From: Chionis minor
Lineage: Eukaryota > Chordata > Aves > Charadriiformes > Chionididae
Length of the DNA stretch: 64,000 nt
Direction: 5' to 3'
Assembly (NCBI GenBank): GCA_013398295.1
Contig: VZSF01008870.1
Span: forward strand, 902,033 to 966,032
The notes beneath the pieces were generated by a model that was given only the letters and a program-made list of their open reading frames with translations, did no database searches and was not told the origin of the DNA. The position numbers were made by a program, and so were the translations under genes. Below are positions 11,901 through 23,935 of this stretch, in pieces (the stretch's first letter is position 1; every line of letters starts with the position of its first letter).

Positions 11901-14817
11901 TCACAGGGAAGAGATGGAGTTATTTGATTTATTAATAAACCAAAAAGCTTCTGCCATAAATCAGAATTCAACAGCTTTGTTTCCTTACGTAAACTACTAT
12001 TCTAATTGGATTTTGTCTCCTCCCAGATATTATCTGGTTAAAGACCATAATCACATATTCCGAGTTAGTTGTAACAGAACACAAATACACAGACGGTTAG
12101 ATTTAACGATAGAGGACTTTTAGTTCCAAAACTGAGTCATAAATGAAAAGAATCCAACAGTAAAGGAGGACAAAAGACTATTTTGCGTGGTAGCGTCGGG
12201 GAAGCCGAGTACGTTTAGTCCTTTCTGATCTTGACGAGATCTTTTTTTTTTGGTGAGGATATTAGCTCTAGATTTTAGGTAGATTTTTTCTTCTTATTTG
12301 TAAAGTTGCTGGCTTTGCTGGCAGGCTTTTTTAGCAGAAAAGGGATTCAGTCTGCAAACTTCCAATTGCTCTAGAAGTTAATGTGTCTGTACAGCACTGA
12401 AACCATGCTCTCTCTGCTGAGTTCAGCAGCCGTAGAAATCCCGCATTTGGTTATGTTGGGTTTTATTATTACGTGTTTCTAAGATTCCCTCAGGGGCATT
12501 CATCAGAGATGTTAAGATTTCTTTCTTTTCTTTTTTTAAGACCACTGAATAAAAATTTGTGCTAAATTTACTGTATTATATAGAGAATGTTACAATAAAA
12601 AGACAAGAAATGTTTCCCTTTCCAGTCTTTTCCCTCCAATTTACAAATGCAATTTAAGCTACAGTGGTGACTTTTCTTTAACACAATCCTTAAGCAGACA
12701 GACAGTATATTATTTATTATTGAAACACCTTGAGCAATGTTTGTTGATTATTTTTCCCATACTTTTTTTTTTTTTTCTCCCTGCCAAGGCAAGGAAGAAA
12801 AAGGTCAAGTTCTGGGGCAGCAGAGCGGGTGTTATGTAGACAAAACAGGCTTTCCCAGCACAGCAAGCTTTGGTGTGACCTGGGAGAACTTCACCTTCTC
12901 CAGCAAGCTCAAGTAAAGCCAGCTGCTGGGTAGCACTGGCTGCTGGTGTTGTGTCTCTGTAATGTCAGCCTTTGACTGCTGGAGGCAAGGACAGAGGCGT
13001 AGCGTACAGTTTGGGAGCTGAAGTAACAGATGTCAGATGTCAAGGCCTGAAAACTTCCTGATGTCTGTTCTAGCCAGTGATTCCTTCCTTGTGACTGCTG
13101 TCTCTGCCTGTCTGTAGTGAGCAGCTGAGGAACAAGGGTCAAAGGTTGTGAATGTTCTACGTTACAATATCTGCCCCATTCTACAGCCTAATAATGTCTT
13201 AGGTGCCCCGGTAGAGCTAGGTACATCCAAACATTCCCAGCGTAGGACTTTAGTCACCTAGAGAAATTTAAGGCTGACGAGGATAAATAGCCTGAGCTTA
13301 AATACCAATAGTATTTGTGCTGAGAGGATCATCTGCATTTCTTGCTAAGGCTCAGGTACTTGACTGCCAACATTGACGTAATTTAGGGAGTCTGATTCTC
13401 AGCATTGCAAACTTCTTTGCTCAGAGCTGTCCTTTGTTTTTACTCCTTCCCTCCCCCTTGCCTTGTTTACAAGCTGAATTCTGCATATAAAAGGGGGTTC
13501 TTTCCTCCACTGGGCTGTAGCTGTCTCTAAGTGACAGCCCATCTTCACGGTTCTCTTTATCATCTCTTGTTTCTTGAAAATACAGGAAAGGTTTTCAAAA
13601 GTGTCAGGCGTGGGTGGTTTGAATTGTCTCCTATATACTGTAAGTCTGTCTTTCTTCCAGGTGTAACTGGTAGAAAAATGAAAGAGGGCGCTGATGGTGA
13701 TGCTGACATATCCTCTAGTTTCTTTTATCTCTTATTTAAAATATAGTTTCTCTCACCTCTTCTGAGTAAAGTCAGTATTAAAAAAACAGACTTACCTGTG
13801 TGTTTCAGAGAAGCTGGCAATAAGATTATGTCTGTCCTTTGGTTACTGTTTCTTCGTCAGCTATTTCCATAGTGTATTCTAAAAAGTAGTGGTTGGGGTC
13901 TACAACTGGTCAGCAAAATTGTTATAAAACATAAAATTTGCAGTGTAATCACTCTTGAAAGATTAATCAAATTACAATTCGCAACTGGTTCTTTCATTCA
14001 AATGGTGTGCAAAGCAGTTTTCTAAAGTTAGACCTCATTGATGGAGACAAACGGCCTTCTCAGTAGCACCTGGACAGGTTATCTCTGATTTCACTGCGTA
14101 GTTTGTTTGGTCTGGCAAAGATGGGAGAACCTTGATTTTTATTTAACAAAATCAAGTAATTATGCTGTCATAGGGTGTTTTTCCCCAGACACAACAAGGT
14201 GCTAACTACAGGTAAACATATGTAGTCAGCAAAAATACCAGACTAATGAGCTAGAGAATCAAGAAGGTTTTTAAGTGTCAATTAGGAAAAAGTTATTCTG
14301 CTATATGTGTGTAATTTACTGTAGTAGATTAATTTATCTGTGTTGGCATAAAGCAATTAAGAAGTCTTGTTAATATTTCAAAAGCTCATATTAGCTTTTT
14401 CATAATTGGCAGCATATTGACTTACGTTGTCCTGGATTTTCAGTAGTGTCACTGAACGTGAAGTACAGTGATACTATTGAATATTCTGAGCCTTCCCAGA
14501 TAAATTTCATTTTTCCACTCCAGACCAACTTCATTTGGCTTCTGGGTTCGTCATCTTATATCTAATGTTTTTAGAAACTCACAGTCTTCCACTTGCAAAA
14601 GAAAAGTGTTGTCCTTGTAAGGGAGATTTTTGAAGACATCTAAGGAATTTTGGTGCCCGGGTCCCTTTGATTTTCAGTGCCAGTAGTCAGTGTATTTCAT
14701 GTGATTGCCTTTGGAAAAAACTGGACTTTAATATATTATGAAAGCTAGAAAAGAAAGCAATTTTGGCTATAATTTGCAAGTCTTTGCCCTAAGTAATTAA
14801 TGCTTTTATTATTCCAG
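5978..14817. other. non-coding intronic sequence before visible exon 1
   Basis: 8.8 kb without a recognisable exon or large repeat. Small items are a T-run near 12767-12777 and a TATAAAAG match at 13486-13493. An A/T-rich stretch at about 8880-8985 with several TAAT cores resembles conserved vertebrate non-coding DNA in composition, but I cannot align it. The longest open frame, near 11815-12123, has no familiar product. Confidence 0.6.
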
Positions 14818-14903
14818 GACTCAGAATTTGACCCCTTGAAGTTCACCAGTGTCATTGAATGTGAGAAGCCAAACAATGACTTAAGTAGGTTTCGAGGTTA
14901 CAT
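14818..14903 (+). CDS. ATP10A: ATP10A visible exon 1 (probable exon 3): end of actuator domain region
   Basis: The acceptor ATTCCAG precedes GAC and the donor is GTGAGT. The exon is 86 nt, enters in phase 0 and leaves two bases over. It reads [20 protein letters not shown] then DLSRFRGY. The [15 protein letters not shown] segment is almost identical to human ATP10A and lies just after the DGETNLKRR motif of the actuator domain, which must be in an exon upstream of this window. The A domain drives dephosphorylation of the enzyme intermediate and is cytosolic. Confidence 0.95.
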
Positions 14904-17900
14904 GTGAGTATTTCATATAATATCCTTCAGTATACACTCCTTTTCTCTAATATGGAATAAAATAAATGCTGGTTTGTTTTGGGCTGTGTTCTGTAAGTTG
15001 CATCATCATCACATCTAAATAGGGCTGCATATTTAAGGCTGTTTTAGAGGATCCTTACTTCAGGGTGAGATGGGAGCCTCACGTTTCCATTCCTTAGGAG
15101 GGATTTAGTTGTTAGTTTTGATCAGTTTACACTCCAGAAATGAATGCGTGAAGCAGTGCAGTTATAGACACTCTTCTCCCTTTCCTTCCCTCCATGGATC
15201 AAAAAAGCCCATCTGGAAATGGGAGGAAATAGAAAACTGGTTTAAGAGAGCCAACAAACAAACACAATCTGTTGTATGCTGCTTTTATGAAGATGAGTCT
15301 GTTTGATGTTTCTTTTAATATAAGTGTCATTGAGGAAAATCAGAAGGCAAACTGATATTCCTCCAGCTATGGCAGTATTCCTTTCTTCTCATTCAGGCAA
15401 AGTAAAACAATTGGCTCACACAATGGGTGTGCTTGTACATTACCACACAGAATCACCTATGGCCACTTGACTTAATTCTAAATAAACAGAAGTGCATTAA
15501 CAGGGTTCTCATCTCTGGCCAATCAGTCCTGCTCAGGACAAAATGTTATAGAAGCACTTTGCTTATAACGTATCCAGGATGCCCATAGTAGTGACTTAAG
15601 AAATGCGCTCTTGCATGACTTCTTTTTCTACAGTCTGCAGCCACATGGAGAGTGAGAGCCTGGGATATTTAATTTTTGTCTAAAATTTAATGAAGAGAGC
15701 TAAACAGACGCTAATTCTATTTAGAATGCAATGATTTATCACCCATATTGATTAGGAGTGATAAGCAGTATTGAATTGCATAAATGGCACAAGGTAAATT
15801 GCTGGAGCTTGGGGAGTTTTTTATAATGATGCTGTTTACCACTCAGTTACTACTCTCAGATGGCACAGATCGTGTAGGATGTACTGTCAACTGGTGTAAA
15901 TCAGGACAGTTTTTTTGAAACTACGTCAAGTTGTAGCGTGGGAAAATGTGTTCCTTTATTTAGCAGCGTAAAGCCCTACAGTTCATTTAAAGATAAAAGT
16001 TTAGTATTAGACAAAACTGCATGAGGGCGTGTAACTGTCTACATTAATAGAGAGTCTGCTCTACTGCAGAAATTACATTTCCAGACATGGAAATGGAAAG
16101 TTTGGCAGCCTTTCTAGCACACTTCATGTGTGCGAATCTTAGTCCCTAGAATATTGAGCAGAGGTTGAATACCGTAGCAGATATGCATAGATTTGTCTTT
16201 CATTGCATATTTACTTCTGTATTCCATGTAGAAAATGTCTGTAGCATGTAAGTCACAGAAACATTTGAACTATGTAGCAGAAAACTGTGGTAGTACCTTT
16301 TGGAAGACTGTTGTTCAATACTGATTCTGTTTAATCTTCTTTATATTCTAATGTTTTGCAAATGATGTGAATATATTTTGACAAAACAAAAAGCCAAGAC
16401 ATCAGTTTTAAATCTGGCAGAAGGCATCAGTTGATTTCCGGGTCTCATCAGCTATGCTGCAAGAGATTTACAACTAAAGGACCATGGGGATTTGAAGTAA
16501 AGAGCAGGGATCAACCCCTCCACAAATAAACTCTCAGTTTCCTTATTTGTCACAGGAGAAGGCTTTTTTCCTTCTCTTTTTACATTTCTTTCACTAGTAT
16601 CATGAAATCATGGGTCTATTTCGAATCATACATTAGCAAGATGAATGCTAATTAGCACACCTGAATTGAAAGATGCCATTGCCATGTCAAACTCAGATCT
16701 TGACTCTTGTTCAAAATCTTACCCATAGTCACTGCTTGAAAGAAAGGTTCAGATAGCTCCCAGCTGATAATAGCTCAACTGAAAAGAAACGTTACTGAGA
16801 TATTTAAATAGGGATGCTAGGAAATAACAGACTTTCAAGAGATCCGGACTTCTTCAGTTATATTGGCGCAATCTACATTGAACACACTCTGGGTGTGCAG
16901 ACAGGCAGGCAGACTACTGGTTCTGCTCCGATGCTTGCTTTAATGCTGTTTTGCAGTTCCCACACCCTCAGATATCCCAAGCATATTTCCTCATTTTTAT
17001 TTCCCTTATGAGAAGTCTTCTGTCTAAAAAGAATAGAATAAAACTTAACATGCTCCCTGCCTGTATGGGTCTAGCCAGATTATGTACAGTGTGCAGTGGC
17101 AAACATTCAAAAATCCCATGCCAGATTGTAAAAATAATGAAATCGGCTTAAAAAACTTATTTCTAGATTTTTGTGTGTATATGGGCAAGGGAAAAGGAGA
17201 AGTAGTAGTTTGCATTCTGGCTTTTCAGCTTTTCCCTGGAAGTAAAAATTTTATTATTAGACAAGAACAGAAAACTTCATCTGATCATACCAAAATAAGT
17301 AGAGCAAGGAATTATAATAATAATACGAATACATGTGTGTATTTCTATTTCAAAGCTTGTCATAAGATAACAAAACTAAATTAATATAAAATCATGTTGC
17401 AATTCTTTTAAGGAAAAAAATGTATAAATCTATACAGTATTGTATTTAATGTGCTATAGTGACACCACCTCTCCTGGAAAAAAACCCCACAAACGTAGAC
17501 TAAGTTTCATCAGAATTGAGAGTCAGGAAGATTCTGGCTGATGATGTACACCAAAACTATGTTTAAGATTGCTGAATATTTTCTTTGGGAGTGTCAAGCC
17601 TTGGAAAGTAATGTCAGCTCTACCATTCGCTTTGTAAGGCACTTGAGAAACCAGATAGTGAAAGAAAAGACTCTCTTCTCAATACAGTTTTGATAGGTCA
17701 CCTTGCTATTTAATGCTGGTAAACACCTAACAAGGAAAAATACAATAGAAGGCTGAATTGAGCTACCATCAGACTTATTTTTGCATTTCGGTATTAAACG
17801 AGGAGGCTTACTTCTACACAAACGCTTTCAGAGTTCTGTAGTGAAATAGTAGCTAGCTGCATTTAGTCCACCAATTCTCCTAATTCATGGTGCATGTGTA

Positions 17901-20900
17901 CTTTAGATGTTTAGATACTGCATATTTGCGGTGTCATCTGTGCGAGAAATTACACAGAAAGAGAGAAAAGGAGCGTTGCACCTGCGCTTTCCAGTGCGTT
18001 TCTTCGCTGGCTAGCCTTCGGGTTCCAGGTGTCTGTTCAGCTGGCCACTCTTTCAAATGCTGATAGAAAAAAGTTTCTTTCTTAGCCTCCAAAGTTAGTC
18101 TGGCCTGAATCCAGGAAGGGGAAAAACAGGCCGTGCAGCCTCTGCAACAAGCTTAGGGTATATAACTGCAGGGCTAGAAATGGGATCTAAGCCATCTCTC
18201 CACTCAGACATGAAGTTATAGTCTTGGCAGGTTTGTTATCAAAGTGAGCAGTTTTATCTAACTCTAGTTTTCATTATTTTTTAATCCAGACCTTTATTTC
18301 TCTAAATTTTTCTTCTATCATCAGTGCCCGATTGCCTTTTATGTATATTCTGTCGGTGAGTCACTGGCAGTGAGTGCAGTCAAGAAGGAAACAGTGAGTT
18401 TCCTTCAGCACCTGCCAGTTTCTTTTTACCAGATTCTGATTTCATTCATGTTTTCGAAAGGTCTGGTGAGCAACAGGTGAGTTGATAGACTTCATTTGGA
18501 TATGGAAAAGTAAAAAGCAGTACCAAACGCATGTAAGGATGAGTGGTGGTGAGAGGGCTCAGCCAGTGGGTGAGGGCAGTAGATTGGGGTCTTAGCACCT
18601 ACAGATTAATTTCAGATGTTGCACCATTGCTTTGGAACAGTTATATAAGCTAAGATAATAAGAACAAATATGTAATTTTATAGAAAAAATACACAAGTAA
18701 TTGTATATAAAGGTTGCCACGTGCAATATGCCTGTTACGGTCCACTGTTACTGTGAAGTGTAAAAAATTAATGAAGGCTATAAAATCATAAGCCAAAGCA
18801 ATTACTTTTCAAGTAGGTTTATCTTTAAAAAGTCCCATTTATTAACAGGAATCATAACTATCGTTTGAAGACTTCATTGGAAATTCTAACTAACATCTTT
18901 ATGATTTACGAGAAAGGCTAATGTAGAATTCAGCCTTAAAAAGCAGAGGAATGGCAGAATCCTGGTAGTAGTGTAATTTCTACAGTATGGAATCATTATG
19001 AAATTATTTCCCATGGTTCAGCCCCAGCCAAATTTGAGTAATTCTCCAGCTGGCCATCAGTACTTCACCTGTTGGCATACTGCAAGAGGGCTCTTGGGCA
19101 GCCCCCAGTTTTTGAAGCTCCTTTGGCAAGAGGTGAGGCGGTGGCTTAAAGAAGTTTTCTGGAGAGGACAGAAGCAAACCCTCCGTTCTTGTATCTGAGG
19201 CTGACAGGGAGGACGGGCTGGGCAGGGGAAGTTCTCTCCTGATGAAAAAATACTCTTCATTTTTCTATCAGAATTGTAAACTTGATTTTATCTGCTGTGT
19301 CTCTTCTCCATTTGTTTCTGGTCTCTAGTCACCTTGAGTCAAATGTTATCACTGCTGCAGCTACCTCAGCTTTCAGACCCACCCTTTTTCTCCATCCCTA
19401 CAGAGAAGATCTAAGCATACCTGTTGAAACACTGATGCTTTTAATTTATTTTTTTGAGCAGGTAGTAGGTATAATATCTTATACTGAACTAAAAAGGACT
19501 GTGTATATGTGTCTGTATATATATACATATGTATGAATATGTATATACTGTTTATGGGTATATTCTACTCACTAAGAGCATTGACTAGAGGCTACATAAC
19601 GTAACCAGCAGAACAGCACAATCTGTGAGTGGTCCTACTAGACTGGGGAAGAGTACAAAGGTTTTGCCAATGTAAACTTTTCTTCTTGCAGCTCTCAGGA
19701 TATTTGGTAAAGTTCTTCAGGTGTGAGATCCTAGAAGGATGTGCTAAAGTTAGAATTTTGGTCCTTGTTTAGAAAGATATTCTAACAGTCAGAATGAAGA
19801 TCTAACCCAGGTGTGAAGGCCTAGAAAATAGAAAGCAAATAAGGGGAACTCCACCTCTTTACAAAAGGCACAATTTTAAGCTAGGTTGCAGATTTCGAGG
19901 GATACGGTATTTTAAATGTTCAAATCCAGGTAGCCATAAAATTCAATGTTGTAAGAGCACAATGTTAATTTTAGTATTTATTTATTTATTTTAGTATAAC
20001 ACATGTGCTTTTCCAGGATTTCTGTTGAACTCCCAGCTTTTACTGGTTTTTTATTGCAGTCCGGTTTTTTGACTTTGGAAGTGTGATGATTTTGCATGTT
20101 CTGACAGTGAAGGCAGAACATTTTAACATTCCAGACTTCGCTTAAATCTTCTCTGCGGCACTGGGAAATTGCAGTTGATTAAATTAAATTTTATTCATTT
20201 AGAAAAGGTTTGAAATTATTATTTGGTTTGTCTTTTTTACCTAATAAAATATTCTAAAGCTATTTTTTAATTGTCGTTATTGTTTAGTATTTCCCTGGTG
20301 TCTGTTAATTCTCAGGCTGTTTTGTGTATTTCTCTGTTAGCTGAAATTTGAGTCAGCCTATACACGGCAGACAATAAGTTGTAGTGGAAATGTTACTCTG
20401 CTCCATTTTTCTCATGTGTTTTGGTGCTGGTCAACAGGAGTCATCAGGGCACAGGCCATGTTGTCTTTCTTAGACAGTCGGTGAGACACTTCTGAAAGGA
20501 ATTTCTCTTGTTCTCACTGATGAACACATTCCTTTCTTTTTCACTGAACTGATGCATATTATCCCTGGCACATCTTCCTTCATATCAGTACTTCTGAAGC
20601 ACAGTCCTTTTCCAATTTCATCATATTTCTTTCTAGGATTTCTTTGATAAGAACATGCGAATAGCGGGTGTGCACTACACAGCTGCTCTTAGGTGGACTG
20701 GATTAACTGTGATCGCAGAGTCAATTTGCACATGCACAGGAAGTCCAGTGCACTTCCAAAGCATGAGATAGGCTGCACACATGCTCTAGATTTGACCTGC
20801 ATATCTCTAGTGAGCATTTTTCCAGTACATTTGTATATCCAACAGCAACTGGTACTGCTCCAGCTGGGCTGCTGCATGTTTGGGATTCTTGGGTAGGTGT

Positions 20901-21091
20901 TCTCACTTTTCAAAGTCTGCCAGAGAGTCTTCCCAGGAGGAGTATCTAAGGAAATACTTCACCATCAGGTTGACAAAACTTCTTAAACTTTGAAGATGTT
21001 TCCTGGGCTTGTTATATTACAGAGTAGTTTGATTTAACAAGCTTAATGTTTTGACATGCTGCGCTTTGATCTGTTTTTATATTTTCTGCAG
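14904..21091 (+). other. ATP10A: ATP10A intron (visible exon 1 to 2), 6.2 kb
   Basis: Bounded by the donor GTGAGT and the acceptor TTTTCTGCAG. No other exon is recognised. It holds a TA/TG-rich microsatellite at 19501-19550, a TTTA repeat at about 19976-19992 and a 9-bp hairpin (GAAGGAAAC, loop AGTGA) at 18384-18406. Confidence 0.85.
19501..19550. repeat. TA/TG microsatellite
   Basis: Interrupted GTATATA and CATATGTATG units in the intron between visible exons 1 and 2. Confidence 0.8.
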
Positions 21092-21198
21092 TGTACATAA
21101 AAATGGAAAAAAGGATGGACTGTTCAAAGAAAATCTTTTGTTACGTGGATGTACTATTAGAAATACCGAAGAAGTTGCAGGAATAGTAATCTATGCAG
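21092..21198 (+). CDS. ATP10A: ATP10A visible exon 2: actuator domain to M3 linker
   Basis: The acceptor is TTTTCTGCAG and the donor GTAAAG. The exon is 107 nt. The first base completes the split ATT codon (Ile) and one base is left at the end. The product includes [20 protein letters not shown] followed by [16 protein letters not shown]. The [12 protein letters not shown] and GIVIYAGHETK blocks are conserved in P4-ATPases and form the end of the A-domain region leading to M3. The following intron is only about 105 bp. Confidence 0.96.
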
Positions 21199-21303
21199 GT
21201 AAAGGCTGTTTTTCTGTCTGACTAGGCACACCACCTAATTGAAGTTTCCTTAAAATAATAACAAAAATTCATATTGCATCATTTGATGTAATTGCTTCTG
21301 CAG
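21199..21303 (+). other. ATP10A: ATP10A short intron (visible exon 2 to 3)
   Basis: 105 bp, GTAAAG to CTGCAG. It is near the lower size limit for vertebrate introns. Confidence 0.93.
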
Positions 21304-21435
21304 GGCATGAGACCAAAGCTTTGTTAAATAATAATGGACCCCGTTACAAACGCAGTAAGCTTGAAAGACAGATGAATGCTGATGTCCTTTGGTGTGTCCT
21401 GATACTTCTAGTCATGTGTCTGTTTTCTGCCATCG
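21304..21435 (+). CDS. ATP10A: ATP10A visible exon 3: M3 segment
   Basis: The acceptor is GCTTCTGCAG and the donor GTAAGT. The exon is 132 nt, phase 1 at both borders. It encodes [21 protein letters not shown], the P4-type stalk sequence, and then the hydrophobic M3 helix [18 protein letters not shown]. Because the length is a multiple of three and both phases are equal, skipping it would keep the frame but delete M3. Its end phase is also the one that fits the candidate cassette exon at 22236. Confidence 0.96.
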
Positions 21436-22235
21436 GTAAGTGCTCTTTAAAAGTAGAAACGTAAGTGTCAGACTCTCTTGGGATTCCTGTGCTTAGCTTT
21501 ATCAAAAACATATGTATCTGTCAAAACATGAGATCCATACAGCTGCCTCCATACCACCTAATTTTTGTTGTGTTTTTTTTCTTTGAAATCAAGGTGTCTT
21601 GATACATAAGCTTATCTCAATAGCTTCTTAGTGTCAATCAAATATATGCTATTAGTACCAGAAATCTGAAGGCTTAGATTCTACCACCCTTGATAGCATC
21701 CAAAAATGTCAAGTCCAAAAGAAGTCACTGAATATGTAGTCCCCTCAAAATTACAGGTGGAGGAGTGTAACGTGCCATGAATCAGTCAACAGAGTAATTT
21801 GTAAGTGGAGAATAAATGTAATTAGCACAATGCTGTTCCTCAGTACTGTTTATTAAATCAAGGGCAACATTGACGCAGTGTCCCTAAGGCTGCAGGTTTA
21901 ACACAGAAGAAATAAATAACAGTCTAAATCCACATAAATCCAAGCAGAAGACTCTCTAGACTTCATGGAGTGTTTAAGGAAATCCTAAGGTTCAGGTTAA
22001 TACTCTTCAGGCTGTTTTTCTATTCACTTGTGAGAATGAATTGAGTTTTAGGTTTGGCACCCAAAGTGGTTCTTTCTATATGGCATATGAATTCTGTATC
22101 CTTAATGTTTGTATGTTCTGTAATGTTTGCATGTGAGTCATACAGCATAAACACTGGAATGTTTCCTAACAACCATGGTGTAGTTTAATAACAATCTTAT
22201 GCCATTTTAATACATCTCTGTGTGCCTTTTTCCAG
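21436..22235 (+). other. ATP10A: ATP10A intron before the candidate cassette exon
   Basis: AT-rich sequence starting at donor GTAAGT after M3. The last 15 bases form a pyrimidine tract and AG suited to an acceptor. Nothing else is recognised. Confidence 0.8.
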
Positions 22236-22715
22236 GTATTGTTAAAGGCTGCTTAAAGATGAGTTTTTCCAGCTGTGAATCAGCCAGCATATTTCATTCT
22301 GCTGAGCTCATGGAACTCTTTTGTAGTGTCTCGGTGCCGGGGAGCCCACTCCTCGGGGCTGAAGTGCTGTGGTGGCTTAATTGTAGGGAGTCACTGCCTG
22401 CAGCTGTCCCCTCTGCCACTGTGTCCCAGGTGTTGCCCCCAGAGCAGCAGCAGCAGGGTGTGCTCTTCCGTGGCTTCAGAGCAGCTGAAACATTTCAGGG
22501 GCCTGAATGTGAACAGGAGGAGGTGACACATACACCTTCCCTTCTGGCACTTCTGCTACAAGGCTGGAAACCACCAGCAGAGGGCCAGAGCAACCCAAAA
22601 CAGCTGGAAAGAAATTTGCTTGAGCGTCTGGAAACCAGAGGTGCAGGTGCTTCAAGACATGCAAAGCTGTGTTCTGTAAGAGTCAGGCAATTTTTGTACC
22701 TTCTGTCGAGAAAGT
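22236..22715 (+). other. candidate cassette exon in ATP10A intron (open, phase-matched)
   Basis: In the intron between visible exons 3 and 4, a 480-nt segment follows the acceptor-like TGTGCCTTTTTCCAG and precedes a consensus donor, AAGT then GTAAGT. Entering with two bases after the upstream Gly split codon it is open throughout, and it leaves one base, the phase visible exon 4 needs. The implied 160-residue insert includes IVKGCLKMSFSSCESASIF near its start and PEQQQQGVLFRGFRA in the middle. It would fall in the outer loop between M3 and M4. I recognise no domain in it. It is GC-richer than the surrounding intron, and the reverse strand also has few stops, so the open frame may reflect composition. 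Confidence 0.3.
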
Positions 22716-23801
22716 GTAAGTGGAAGTACGACACTTAACTAATTCTTTTGGAAATCTGAGTCAGGATATTTATAAAACAAGTCTTGACATAGGTCATGCT
22801 CAGTGTGGGGCTTCCAATTTTTGCTCTCAGGAATAAAAATAAAGACATCAGTATGGTGATATGCTCATGTTGGTAGTACAGAGACAAAATAATTTGCTCA
22901 CTTGGCTTAAATATTGTTTTTATTTTTCAAGAATTCAGTACTGGTTTTACGTATCACGATGTAAGGGACCTTGTCAGACGTGGCTTACAAAAGATTACTT
23001 TTAAAGTAGGCCTTTGTCCTTTTTTTTCTGATTTCTGACATACAGTGAAGATAGTTTGAATGCTTCTTATCATGGGGGAATTCTTCCTTGTTTTTAATCT
23101 CAAAAACAACAGGCATACCATTCTAGGTCTTCAAGGACTGCAAATCCTAGTGCTCTGTTTAAAAAGGCAATTTTCTGTCTCTTTAACAAGAATGTCATTT
23201 TCCCAAAATAATAATAATAATCTTATCTTTATATAGTTACCAGCACAATCACTTAAAAAAAGGGTTTGAGCAAGGCTTAGAATTTCTTCTGTTCTTAGTT
23301 CCTCAGTTTCCATGCTCTTGACTCTGCTGGTACAGTTATTTCAGAGATTAAAGCCTGTTATGACTTTAGCCAGCTGAAACCAGTTTAGTGATATCAGTGA
23401 TATCTGGCTAGTGATACACCTAGTGCAGTCAATGGAGTTCTTTCATTTTAACACATCAGATATCACTGAAATTAGTCAATTTCTGATGAAGTCTAGTTTT
23501 CTCTGCTGATTATAGAAGGTACCTAAATTAGTAATTTAGACTGGCCAGCCCACTTCATTTGGACAAAGTTATGTAAAATAACTCTTGCATGCTGTCCTTA
23601 AGGGCAAACAAACCTCTTTCTCAAACCCCAAATCCTAAGGCAGGAAAAAACATGGTTTTGGGGCCTTTTTCCAAAGTCATGCAGAATAGTTGAAAACAAA
23701 TATCACTTTCCCATGTAACTCAAGTCCAAGAACAAATTCATACCATAAGCATTTGTCACTGGAGGTATTTTGCTTTTTTCTCTCTCTCAACTCTTCTGCA
23801 G
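22716..23801 (+). other. ATP10A: ATP10A intron after the candidate cassette exon
   Basis: Starts with GTAAGT and ends at the visible exon 4 acceptor. GTGATATCAGTGATATC near 23387 is a small internal repeat. No further exon is seen. Confidence 0.8.
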
Positions 23802-23935
23802 GTCATGGCCTATGGGTATGGCAATACAGTGAGAAGAAGAAACCAATTTTTGATGTTCCAGGGCCTGATGGCAAATATTTGTCTCCTGTTTTAGCTTCAG
23901 TATATTTATTTCTGACAGTGATCATAGTTTTCCAG
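23802..23935 (+). CDS. ATP10A: ATP10A visible exon 4: M3-M4 outer loop and start of M4
   Basis: The acceptor is CTCTTCTGCAG and the donor GTAATC. The exon is 134 nt, with two bases completing the Gly codon and phase 0 at the end. It encodes the short exoplasmic loop GHGLWVWQYSEKKKPIFDVP followed by a hydrophobic stretch, VYLFLTVIIVFQ, that begins M4. Human ATP10A has a loop of the same length and pattern (GHGLW, SLSPV), so the ordinary transcript joins visible exon 3 directly to this exon. Confidence 0.96.

Noticed and set aside
14034..14080. ATTGATGGAGACAAACGG looked like the exon encoding DGETNLKRR.
   Set aside because: The reading is LIDGDKRPSQ followed by a stop, the rest of the domain is absent and there is no acceptor in place.
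19910..19935. GTTCAAATCC resembled a tRNA B box.
   Set aside because: No A box or cloverleaf at the right distance.
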